Assembly: GCA_002049455.2 (NCBI GenBank)
Contig: KV918769.1
Coordinates: 1 to 64,000 of the forward strand
Reading direction: 5' to 3'
DNA length: 64,000 nucleotides
Origin: Porphyra umbilicalis
Lineage: Eukaryota > Rhodophyta > Bangiophyceae > Bangiales > Bangiaceae
How positions within the stretch are numbered: position 1 is the first letter of the stretch; each line of letters begins with the position of its first letter. A program made the position numbers and the translations under genes. This document shows, one piece after another, positions 45,300 to 54,089 of the stretch. The notes beneath the pieces are model-generated. The model saw nothing but the letters and a program-made list of their open reading frames with translations. It searched no databases and was not told where the DNA came from.

Positions 45300-46131
45300 A
45301 ATGGTCTGCGCGACCGCCAGCCTGCCTAATGCATCTGTGGACGGCAGGCGCCCTGGCTGGCCCGCCCCGCCTCGGCCTCCAAGGCGGCGCCAACACAACG
45401 CCCGCCCCGATTACATCACCAACATCGCCACGGAGCCACCCCTTGCTCCTTTGCAGCCGAAGTTATACCGAGCGGGGCCTCGATCGGTGGTCGCCTCACT
45501 GACATTTCTGCAATCGCCCACCTGCTCTCCCCAACCGTGCATTGCATCCGGCTTGGTACACGCCGAGCGCGCGCAGTGGACATCCCCGCCGGGCCGTTTC
45601 GAACATGGCAATGCGTACAGGGATACGCTCGTAGAAAAATAATATATGCAGTACCATCAGAAAAGTACGCTCAGTCCTTTTCTCTCAGCCGTTTTTTGCA
45701 TGCCGCACCGCTGCGGCGAGATATCTCGTTTTTCTCTCGATCGAGACCAAGGTACGCTATTCTCTTTCTCTGTCTCTCAGCGGCCCAATCAAATTGCAGC
45801 GTGCAATCGCCGGCAAGGATGACAGTACGGGATTAGATCAGGCGCTGGTCGTCACGACCCACCCGCCCGACTTCGCCCCCCCCGTCCCCCCAGCCCCCCT
45901 CGCCCATCCGTCTCGGACTTATAGGCACCCGCGCACCCCGGCAGGCCGAGCACCCACAAGCGCCGGAGGTCCACTCCCCCCGTGCGCTCACCTGCCAACG
46001 GGCGGCCGTCGGGCGCTGGGCACCATCCCGAGCCGGCCGCCCGCCTGACGGCGGGCGACCTGCTGCCGCAGCTCACCTGCCGCCGCCGAGCACCCTCAGC
46101 CGATACCCACCAGCGGCCGTCAGCGACCGGC

Positions 46132-47010
46132 TGTGACAGCACGACTGCTTGTCAGGCCTCGGCAAGGGGCCTTCTTCCAGTCACGAGGGGGTTAGCTGAT
46201 CCGGAAAACCGGTCGGACAGGATCCACTACAAATCCCGACCACCGTCAAACCCGTTCAGGGTAAATATGCATTAGTTCCGCATATTTCGAGTCGTTCCGG
46301 TGGCGATCCACTTGTGATCACCCCGTGGCTCACCAACCATAACCGCGATCTCGAGACTTCCCTGGGACTAGTAACTCCCCGGGTGGGCCCCCAGTTAAGG
46401 GCCTAATTTTGTGTAATCCCAACTTGGATTATTGACTTATATTACTTCGCGCCCCTGACCCCGGGGCGCCGCAAGGGTGTCACGTAGCGCCCTTCCCCCG
46501 CCTCTACTCAAGGCGTTATTCGAAGCTTCGGCCGTCCTCCGCTGAGACTGGCCCCATGGGCCCGGAGGGGAGGGTTTTCCGAGGGTCCTTTGTGGGTATC
46601 TGAGGAGGGTTTTCCGAGGGTCCCTTGAGGGTGTCTGAGGAGGGTTTTCCGAGGGTCCTTTGAGGGTATCTGAGGAGGGTTTTCCGAGGGTCCCTTGAGG
46701 GTGTCTGAGGTGGGTTTTCCGAGGGTCCTTTGAGGGTGTCTGAAGAAGGTTTTCCGAGGGTCCGAGGGGAACGGATGGGATAAGAGGGTGAGGCGTGAGT
46801 GTCGCCTCGAGGCCTTCGACGCGGGCAAGTAAACTTCCGGTCACACAACTCGTGTTTGTCGCTCGGGGCGCCTTCCCCCGGTCGACGCCGTGCGTGTGTG
46901 CTCTTCGGGGTTTCCTTCCGGGGCGGGTATTCCCCGACAGGACTACCCGGCGACACGGTTTGGCTCGCCCTCCTCCCAACTGGGTGGGGTGGGCTGAGCG
47001 TGTTGTCACA
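46132..47010 (+). repeat. 5' LTR of gypsy A
   Basis: 879 bp, TGTGACAG...GTTGTCACA. It contains a six-copy 35-bp tandem repeat. Preceded by target copy CCGGC. Confidence 0.95.
46565..46770 (+). repeat. 35-bp tandem repeat, six copies, in the 5' LTR
   Basis: The motif TTTTCCGAGGG recurs at 46575, 46610, 46645, 46680, 46715 and 46750, exactly 35 bp apart. Alternate units differ by CCTTTGAGGGTATC versus CCCTTGAGGGTGTC, suggesting an earlier 70-bp duplication. The same array is in the 3' LTR from 55900. Possible enhancer or LTR regulatory array. Confidence 0.9.
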
Positions 47011-47012
47011 TT

Positions 47013-47029
47013 TGGTGGAGCAGCAGGGG
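47013..47029 (+). other. Primer-binding site of gypsy A
   Basis: TGGTGGAGCAGCAGGGG lies two bases after the 5' LTR, the place for tRNA priming of minus-strand DNA. It is not the initiator-Met type common in plant elements (TGGTATCAGAGC). It is nearly identical to the gypsy B site at 26516. Confidence 0.65.
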
Positions 47030-47172
47030 AGGAAGGCAACTCAACCTTCCTCGGGGTGGTGGCGGTGCGCCAACCCGCCTCGGGGGGAACCTAGTTGGTC
47101 CTCCTCCCCTTGGTGCCTAGCGCTGCGGGCGGTGCCCCGCAACGCCAGGTTTGGCTGAGTCCGGCCGGGTCG

Positions 47173-49428
47173 ATGGCCGATGGGGGGGGGAATGGAGACC
47201 CCCCTGGTGTCGAGGTGCCTGGTGCCGGGGCGGATGAGATTACCCCCCCCGGAGGCGAATCGTCGGTTGACGACCGCCACACCAGTGCCGGCACCACGGA
47301 TGCGGGTGCCCGCGGGGCGCGGGCTTTGTTCCAACCCTTGCCCCCGGGCCTCGATCCGACTGGGACTCGCCCCCCGGCAGGCGCCCCCTCGGGTAGTACT
47401 CACCCCGAGGCGGTCCTGTCGGGTGCTGGCACTCATTTCGGCGTAGGACAGCTGCCCGACGTTACTACGTGGGGCGGTGGGTCTGTGCCACCACCGGCAC
47501 GGGAACCTGTGGGTGGGAGCTCTAGTCGTGCTCCCCCAGGTTCACGGAGTGCCAAGGGTGCCCCGGCGCTTGAGCACGGCGCCGGGACCCACGGTATCGG
47601 TCCCCCGGCCCTCGGGCCCGGTGGGAGATCCCCTCTCGGTGCTTGGGAGGGGGGGGCGATGCCAGGATCGGCACGGGAGCCTGCAGGCGGGAGCTCTAGT
47701 CGTGCTCCCCCAGGCTCACGGGGTGCCAGGGATGGCCCGGGTCTCGAGTGGCGAGACGCCGTGGCCGAGGTCGTTCGGTCCGAAGTTACCCGATCGCTAG
47801 TTACGATGTTGAGGGGCTCTACGCCCCGGCCCGCTGAGCGGCGGGGCCGAGCCCGACGCTCTGCTCGTCGGCGCCGACGCGACAACTCGTCGTCGTCGTC
47901 GACCACTGACGTCTCCCGCTCGGGGGACGAGTCAGCTGTTGCGGCCCTACTTGGTGCGTTCCGTGCTACCCCCCCGCCGTCGACGGTGAGGGAGGGCACT
48001 CGGGGTATTGACCCGAGGGCCCAACCGACTTCGGACTCTGCGGAAGGGGAGCAAGGCGGGGGAGCGGCGCGAGAGTTACCCCGGGGTATTGACCCGGGGT
48101 TCCCGACGCACTTCTCCTCCGCGACCGGTCCAGAGGCTGGGGGGTGGCCTACTCATACCACCCCGACACCCCCAACTCGGGTGGTGCCGCCCAAGATTGT
48201 GGTGAACCACCCGTACTACCGGGTGATGTTCGATTGTGAGACTTACGCGCTAGACAACAAGTCGGTTGCCTACACGCGGCGCCAGGCCCGTACTCTGGCC
48301 CGGCGCAAGAAGGAGGTGGCTCAGTCCTTCGGGGTGAACGACGAGTGGGATGGTTCCCCCCCGGCCAAGGTCTTCCAGTTCTTGCGCAAGTTTTCCAAGG
48401 CCTGTGACGACAACAACCTCTCCGAAGGCGAAGCCTTCTACATCCTTCAAGACTTTACGAAGGAACCTCTCAAGTCAGAGGTGATGATGGTTATGCCAAC
48501 TCGCCGGGCGGGTAACCCCGGCGAGGTCACTTCATACTTGGATCTCATCAACTGGATGATTCGGCGTCACGTCGACGAGGCCTCGGTGGCTACTCTAGTC
48601 GAGACCCTGAACGTCGCGGTCCAACGGGACGACGAGGACGAGTTGTCCTTCGCCGAGCGCCTCCGCCGCCTCAACACCGAGTGCGGGTTCATGTACGGGG
48701 AGGGCGCCCTCAAGGGGCGCTTTGTGGAAGGTGTCCACCGCGCGGCGCGTGCCACTGTGCGCGAGCGCAACACCCCCGGCATGAATATGGCGGAGCTGGC
48801 TCGCGTCGCCCAGACTAAGGGCGACGAACACCGCTGGCTACGACTTGAGCAGCACAAGGAGCGGACCAAGGAGCGAGAAGCGCTCGCGGAGGAGGCCCGC
48901 CTCCGGCGGCAAGCTCGTGCGGCCGCCCTTCCCCGGATCACTGGGGGGACGCGGGGTTATCAACCACGGGACGCCCCTGTCCGGACCGTCGGTTCCGTGG
49001 GTGCCCCCACTCCGGGCCCCCGGTACGATGGACCCCGACCCAAGACTCCGGGCGGCTCGACTCCCGGGGGCCACGACAACTCGCGCTACCGCTCCCGACC
49101 GAGGGATGGGCCTTCCCGACCCAAATCCCGGTCGGAAGAGTACCCTTGCTGGCAGTGTGGCAAGGTGGGCCATTGGGCCGAGGTGTGCCCCGACTTGGAC
49201 GCACGCCTACGCGACCGATTGGCCATAGCCAGTCGGTGGTCCCCTCTCGGGACGGCCTCGGGCTCCCGCGATACCCCGCGAGCGGGCCGGCAAGTAGCCG
49301 TTGCCACGCCCCACGAGGACTCCAGCTCAAGCGGCGAGGAGTCGACGCCGCTTGAGAAGGGGGAACCGCAGACCGAGCCCGAGTGCGGACCCACCACCTC
49401 CTCTGAGTCCGAGGAGGGAAACGAGTAA
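47173..49428 (+). CDS. gag: Gag polyprotein of gypsy A
   Basis: Starts at ATG 47173 (MADGGGNGDPPG); the frame is open further upstream but only from a TTG. Residues 1-330 are Gly/Pro/Ser/Arg-rich disorder with an internal duplicated block (PVGGSSSRAPPGSR-like, twice). Residues about 335-555 are the capsid-type region (VFQFLRKFSKACDDNNLSEG, FYILQDFTKEPLKSE, LSFAERLRRLNTECGF). A basic linker and one CCHC zinc knuckle CWQCGKVGHWAEVC (nt about 49147-49188) follow. The end is acidic. Gag assembles the particle and binds RNA. Intact; stop TAA 49426-49428 overlaps the frameshift signal into pol. Confidence 0.93.
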   Translation: MADGGGNGDPPGVEVPGAGADEITPPGGESSVDDRHTSAGTTDAGARGARALFQPLPPGLDPTGTRPPAGAPSGSTHPEAVLSGAGTHFGVGQLPDVTTWGGGSVPPPAREPVGGSSSRAPPGSRSAKGAPALEHGAGTHGIGPPALGPGGRSPLGAWEGGAMPGSAREPAGGSSSRAPPGSRGARDGPGLEWRDAVAEVVRSEVTRSLVTMLRGSTPRPAERRGRARRSARRRRRDNSSSSSTTDVSRSGDESAVAALLGAFRATPPPSTVREGTRGIDPRAQPTSDSAEGEQGGGAARELPRGIDPGFPTHFSSATGPEAGGWPTHTTPTPPTRVVPPKIVVNHPYYRVMFDCETYALDNKSVAYTRRQARTLARRKKEVAQSFGVNDEWDGSPPAKVFQFLRKFSKACDDNNLSEGEAFYILQDFTKEPLKSEVMMVMPTRRAGNPGEVTSYLDLINWMIRRHVDEASVATLVETLNVAVQRDDEDELSFAERLRRLNTECGFMYGEGALKGRFVEGVHRAARATVRERNTPGMNMAELARVAQTKGDEHRWLRLEQHKERTKEREALAEEARLRRQARAAALPRITGGTRGYQPRDAPVRTVGSVGAPTPGPRYDGPRPKTPGGSTPGGHDNSRYRSRPRDGPSRPKSRSEEYPCWQCGKVGHWAEVCPDLDARLRDRLAIASRWSPLGTASGSRDTPRAGRQVAVATPHEDSSSSGEESTPLEKGEPQTEPECGPTTSSESEEGNE

Positions 49429-52400
49429 CCACCGGTGTTGGGCCCTCCCCGCGGCAACCGGTGGACCCAACCCGGGACGTGGATAAGATGCCAGTACGCA
49501 TCCTATCCCGACCCAAGGGGATCCGCCCCCGGGACGCACCCCTCCCGAAGGGGGTAAGCGGCCAGAATGTGGTGGCCATCCTGACGGGGTCCAACTACCA
49601 GGTGGCCAGTCGCGTCTGGCTGGACGCGGGGCGTGAGCTAGCCCTCCGCGTCATCGTCGACACGGGGTCGTGTGTCTCCCTAGTACGGGAAGCGCTACTC
49701 CCCCCGGAGATGGAGGTGGCGCCCTTAGACGCGGCGACCGCCCAGTTGTTTGACGTGAATGGGGGACTCCTCCCCATCACGGGCACCGTGACTCTTACGG
49801 TGCGAGTCGGCACTTACTCCACCCCAGTCACGTGTGGGGTAGTGCCGGGCATGTCGGTCCCCCTACTCCTAGGGACCGAGTACACGGACGTCCATGTCCC
49901 CAACATTTGTGGGCCCAAGGGGTACATCCGGTTACTAAACGGATGTAGGGTCCCCATCCTCCGTCGGGGTAAGACGGTGTCGTATGCCCGGGCGGACCAA
50001 CCCCAGTCGGGGACCGCTAGTGAGGCGGACACCAAGGTGCACCTAGCACGCGAGGTGGTTATACCCCCGAGGTCCCGAGGATACGTCCCAGTACAGACGT
50101 CGTTCCAAGGGAATGGGGTCATCACCCAGCGCCATCGGGTGTATGAGCGCCACCGCGTGCATGTTGCAACTGGCACCATGGACTGCACCGCCAACCAGAC
50201 GTGGTGGGTGGAGGTAACCCATACGGGGAACACGAGTAAGCGACTCCCCAAGGGCATGGTCATGGGGCATATGTCGGCCTACTCCGGTACGGTAGCCGCC
50301 ATATCCCGAGAGGACTGGGCTGCACTCAGCCCCAGTCCGACGACCGCGCCCGACGCAACGGACCCCGTGGAGGAGCCCCACGTTCATACTTCGAACGTGC
50401 CCGAGGGGCTGCGGCCTCACGTGCTCGCCCTACTGGAGAAGCACCGAGCCCTCTGGAGTGGGCACTTGGGCTCCATCAAGGCCACGGAGCACCGGATCGA
50501 GTTGAAACCGGGCTCCAAGCCCGTCCGGCTCAACCCCTACCGGATGGGTCCCCGAACTAGGGAACTCATCAAGGCCCAAGTCGACCGAATGCTCAAGCTC
50601 GAAGTTATAGAGCCCAGCCAGAGTAAATGGGCTAGCCCGGTGGTACTCATCCCGAAGCCCGACGGGAGTCCCCGGTTCTGCATCGACTATCGGCAGTTGA
50701 ACGAGCGCACAGTACGCGACTCGTATCCACTACCCCGGATGGACGACTGCCTCGACTCCTTAGGGGATGCACAGTTCTTCTCCACGTTGGACTGCAACGC
50801 GGGGTACTGGCAGATCCCCCTAGCCGAGGAGGATAAGCCGAAGACGGCATTCACTTGCCACTGTGGGACGTACCAGTGTACGCGTCTTCCGTTTGGCCTG
50901 TGCAATGCCCCTGCCACTTTCCAGCGGGCTATTGACATGATCCTATCCGGAGTCAAGTGGCAGAATGTGCTCGTCTACTTAGACGACCTCATCATCTTCT
51001 CCGCCGATGCCGAGTCGCACCTGTCCCACTTGGACACGGTGCTCACCTTACTCGGGAAGCACGGGGTCACACTCAAGGCACAGAAGTGCCACCTCTTTAC
51101 TAATGAGGTGGAGTACCTTGGCCATGTAGTACGGCCAGGACGCTTGAGTGTTAACGAGAAGAACCTCAAGGCCATCAAGAAGGCCAGCTTCTCCCAGACC
51201 CAAACCCAACTTAGGAGTTTCCTGGGGATGTGCAACGTCTACCGTCGGTTCACGGTAGACTTCGCTAAGACCGCGAAGCCGCTGAACAACTTGAACAGCG
51301 TAAAGCTTCCGAAGCGGTTGAGTCTCCCTACTCCGGAGGAACAGAACGCGTTCGACAAACTACGCGAACAGCTATGCCACCCGCCCATCCTTGCGATACC
51401 GCGCAAGGAGGGGAAGTACATCATCGATGTGGACGCTAGCTACGACCAGCTAGGGTGCTGCCTACTACAGCAGCAACCCGATGGCAAGTACCTGCCTGTA
51501 GGCTACTTCAGTAAGGGCCTACTACCGGCGGAGAAGAACTACACCGTCACCGAGATTGAGGGACTAGGTGTGGTGTGGGCGGTCGGTTTACTACGACCGT
51601 ACATCGAAGGCACCAAGTTCCTCATCCGGTGTGACCACAAGGCACTGAAGTGGATACTAACCACGACGGCCTGCACCAACAATCGACTCAATCGTTGGCG
51701 AATCCTCCTCTCGGAGTTCGACTATGATGTGGAGTACAAGCCCGGCCCCCAACATGCGGTGGCCGACGCTCTGTCCCGCATCCCGACTGAGGGGCTGGAC
51801 ACGGGACCCATCTCCCAGGAGATCCCCACAGTCGGGGTGACCACTCGATCGGGGGCGGTACTCGACCCCCGACTCCCCGAGAACAGGGAGACTGCCCGCA
51901 TACCCCTGGGCGAACTAGTCCAGAAGCAGGCAACAGACGAGTTCTGTCAGGGGGTCAAGAAGTTACTTGACACCCCCACCCCTACGCGCTTCTACGAGAA
52001 CGCAGACGGGTTGTTGTGCCGGCGCGGACACCGCGAGGGGACCCAGCAGGTACTGGTCCCCCAGCCCCTAGTCAAGGACGCATTACGGGCGGAGCACTCC
52101 TCCCCCTTGGCTGCGCATCCAGGTGGGACGCGCATGTACCAGACCCTGCGGGACCAATACTACTGGCCCTCGCTGGCGATGGATGTGTTCGGGTGGGTGG
52201 CAGCTTGCCCCACCTGTGCTAAGAACCGGCTCATGGGTACGCAGAGTAAAGCGTTCATGAGGTTGTTCCCCGCGACGGAACCCTTCGCAGCGCTGGCCAT
52301 TGACTTACTTGGCCCCCTTCCCAGGACCCCCGAAGGATATGAGTATATCCTAGTTATTTGTGACCGATTTACTAAGGTTACTCGGGCGGTCCCGCTTCGA

Positions 52401-53432
52401 GACATCACGGCTCTGGATGTTCTCAGCGCATTCCGCGACACGTGGGTTGCTAGCTATGGGATCCCCGATTCAGTTCTATCGGATAACGGACCCCAATTTG
52501 CTGCCGTACTCTGGCAAGGGGTGCTCAAGACCCTGGGTATTGACACTAACTATGCCACCCCTTACCACCCACAAACTAATGGGCAGGTCGAACGGTTTAA
52601 TAAGACCTTAGTTAAGCAACTACGCCACTACGTAAGTGACCACGTAGTTACGTGGTCCCGATACCTAAGCCTAGTAGTAACGGCTTACAATTCGCAAGTG
52701 CATAGTAGCACCGGGCAGATCCCCTTTGCGTTCGTAAGCCCCCGACGGCTTACTCCCGTGGCCCTCGAGCGACTTACAGCGGGTACCGACACCGGGGAGA
52801 TAGTAACCCCCGGGCGAGCCAAGGAGAATTTCCTCCAGCGCCTTGGCTCCCTTATCCCCCTAGTACGGGAGACCATGGAGAAGGCACAGGCCCGGTACAA
52901 ACGAGCCTTCGACAAGCGCGTGCAGACTCGCCGCGAAGCCCTCCGAGTTGGAGACTGGGTATTCGTGAAGTCCCACGAGAACCAGGGGGGTAAACTCGTC
53001 TTCAAGACACTGGGACCCTACCAGATCTTGAAGACCGACGGGCGTCGGCTTACCATCGAAAGTGACGATGGTATCCGTACCATCAATGGGAACCACGCCA
53101 CCCGGGCCCCGGAACCACCCGAGGGTGACCCGGCGTGGGCACGGGCACTGGCCGCGTGGCGGGTCCCCTCCCTCCCCTCATCGGTAAGTAAACCGATTGA
53201 GGCTGTCTTCGACCACTTTGTCGGACAGGGGTATGACGACCAAGAGCGACTCATGCTCAAGGTAAGATGGTTCGGGTATGGAGCCCGAGCGGACTCCTGG
53301 CACTACGTGGAGGACCTCCCAGCTGAGAAGGTCCGCCAGTATTGCCAGCGCCACCAACTCAAGGTGCGCAGGGGGGCCATAACCTCCCCACCCCTAGTAC
53401 GGGGTGGGGACAGGGGAGGACGCCGCCGCTAA
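49407..53432 (+). CDS. pol: Pol polyprotein of gypsy A: protease, RT, RNase H, integrase, chromodomain
   Basis: Open from 49407 without an early ATG, expressed by -1 frameshift. Protease: IVDTGSCVSL. Reverse transcriptase: FCIDYRQLNERTVRDSYPLP, GYWQIPL, LPFGLCNAPATFQ and the catalytic VYLDDLIIFS. RNase H: IIDVDASYDQLGCCLLQ and TEIEGLGVVWA. Integrase: HHCC zinc module (HSSPLAAHPGGTRMY...CPTCAKNR) and a DDE core with ALAIDLLGPLP, SDNGPQFAAVLW and TPYHPQTNGQVERFN. C-terminus (nt about 53195-53330): IEAVFDHFVGQGYDD...LKVRWFGYGARADSWHYVEDL, a chromodomain that probably targets integration to marked chromatin. All catalytic residues are present. About 1,340 residues, normal for the family. Confidence 0.95.
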   Translation, partial: VRGGKRVTTGVGPSPRQPVDPTRDVDKMPVRILSRPKGIRPRDAPLPKGVSGQNVVAILTGSNYQVASRVWLDAGRELALRVIVDTGSCVSLVREALLPPEMEVAPLDAATAQLFDVNGGLLPITGTVTLTVRVGTYSTPVTCGVVPGMSVPLLLGTEYTDVHVPNICGPKGYIRLLNGCRVPILRRGKTVSYARADQPQSGTASEADTKVHLAREVVIPPRSRGYVPVQTSFQGNGVITQRHRVYERHRVHVATGTMDCTANQTWWVEVTHTGNTSKRLPKGMVMGHMSAYSGTVAAISREDWAALSPSPTTAPDATDPVEEPHVHTSNVPEGLRPHVLALLEKHRALWSGHLGSIKATEHRIELKPGSKPVRLNPYRMGPRTRELIKAQVDRMLKLEVIEPSQSKWASPVVLIPKPDGSPRFCIDYRQLNERTVRDSYPLPRMDDCLDSLGDAQFFSTLDCNAGYWQIPLAEEDKPKTAFTCHCGTYQCTRLPFGLCNAPATFQRAIDMILSGVKWQNVLVYLDDLIIFSADAESHLSHLDTVLTLLGKHGVTLKAQKCHLFTNEVEYLGHVVRPGRLSVNEKNLKAIKKASFSQTQTQLRSFLGMCNVYRRFTVDFAKTAKPLNNLNSVKLPKRLSLPTPEEQNAFDKLREQLCHPPILAIPRKEGKYIIDVDASYDQLGCCLLQQQPDGKYLPVGYFSKGLLPAEKNYTVTEIEGLGVVWAVGLLRPYIEGTKFLIRCDHKALKWILTTTACTNNRLNRWRILLSEFDYDVEYKPGPQHAVADALSRIPTEGLDTGPISQEIPTVGVTTRSGAVLDPRLPENRETARIPLGELVQKQATDEFCQGVKKLLDTPTPTRFYENADGLLCRRGHREGTQQVLVPQPLVKDALRAEHSSPLAAHPGGTRMYQTLRDQYYWPSLAMDVFGWVAACPTCAKNRLMGTQSKAFMRLFPATEPFAALAIDLLGPLPRTPEGYEYILVICDRFTKVTRAVPLRDITALDVLSAFRDTWVASYGIPDSVLSDNGPQFAAVLWQGVLKTLGIDTNYATPYHPQTNGQVERFNKTLVKQLRHYVSDHVVTWSRYLSLVVTAYNSQVHSSTGQIPFAFVSPRRLTPVALERLTAGTDTGEIVTPGRAKENFLQRLGSLIPLVRETMEKAQARYKRAFDKRVQTRREALRVGDWVFVKSHENQGGKLVFKTLGPYQILKTDGRRLTIESDDGIRTINGNHATRAPEPPEGDPAWARALAAWRVPSLPSSVSKPIEAVFDHFVGQGYDDQERLMLKVRWFGYGARADSWHYVEDLPAEKVRQYCQRHQLKVRRGAITSPPLVRGGDRGGRRR
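49416..49464 (+). promoter_or_regulatory. -1 ribosomal frameshift signal, gag to pol
   Basis: The slippery heptamer G GGA AAC (49416-49422) is in the correct phase with gag codons GGA AAC. A 6-nt spacer containing the gag stop follows (49423-49428). Then comes an 8-bp stem CCACCGGT 49429-49436 with ACCGGTGG 49457-49464. The pol frame is open from 49407, so gag and pol overlap by 22 nt in the -1 relation. All textbook parts of a -1 programmed frameshift are present. Confidence 0.85.
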
Positions 53433-54089
53433 CTCCGCTCGCGGCGCCCCCCACCCCCACGTTCCCCCCTCCTTGCCTCGCTTCGCAGGCCGGAGCGGGC
53501 CGACCCCCTCCTTGCTTGGGGCGGCGGCGCCCCACGACACCGGGCGCCCGCCGACGCGGCACCGTCGCTTGACGTTTTGGCTCCCTGGGCTGCCGCCTTG
53601 CCGCCCGACTTGACAACGACGCCGCCGGCCGACTGCGCCGGGCGCCCGCCGACACGGCACCATCGCTTGACGTCTCGGCGCCCCGGGCCGTCGCATGGCC
53701 GCCCGACTTGACAACGACGCCGCCGGCCGACTGCGCCGGGCGGCCGCCTTAGAGACGGCGCGGCACCGCTAGACTCGGCGGTGCCCACGAGCGGGCGCCG
53801 CCACTTGCGTGGGCCCCTGCCGCTGCCGTCCGGAGGCTCGAGCCGCGCCCCCTCGCCGAGCGCGGCGACGGCACAGCCTCTCACCCGACACTCGGGGCAA
53901 GGGCGTCCCCATCCCCTCCCCTGGTCTCCCATCGGCTCGGCTCTCGTCCGGCGTTACCTACGCCGGCCCCCACTGACCCCGGCGTCGGCATAGTAGGCCG
54001 TACAGCTCCTTCCCACCCCAGTAGTGGAGGGCCGGGAGGGTCGCCCCAATTTGGGTGTGACACGCTGGAGCAAGAGGGTGGGGGGGGGT
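53433..54089 (+). repeat. GC-rich tail of gypsy A with a 98-bp direct repeat
   Basis: After the pol stop comes non-coding GC-rich DNA. CCGCCCGACTTGACAACGAC at 53601 recurs at 53699, with the surrounding segment also duplicated (98-bp period). No gene was identified. Confidence 0.6.

Larger units (their letters stand above)
41246..46126. other. 4.9-kb region of mixed low-complexity and unassigned DNA
   Basis: GC-rich segments (41240-41720, 43600-45420) alternate with ordinary DNA. Open frames such as 43741-44205 (+) are Ala/Pro-rich with no domain. A strong hairpin (42690-42719) and one better candidate ORF (44514-45299) are listed separately. No RNA gene was seen. Confidence 0.35.

Noticed and set aside
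46437-47039. Minus-strand ORFs repeating FSENPPQTPSRDPRKTL-like units in both LTRs
   Set aside because: They are antisense readings of the 35-bp LTR array and appear in both LTRs only because the LTRs are duplicates.
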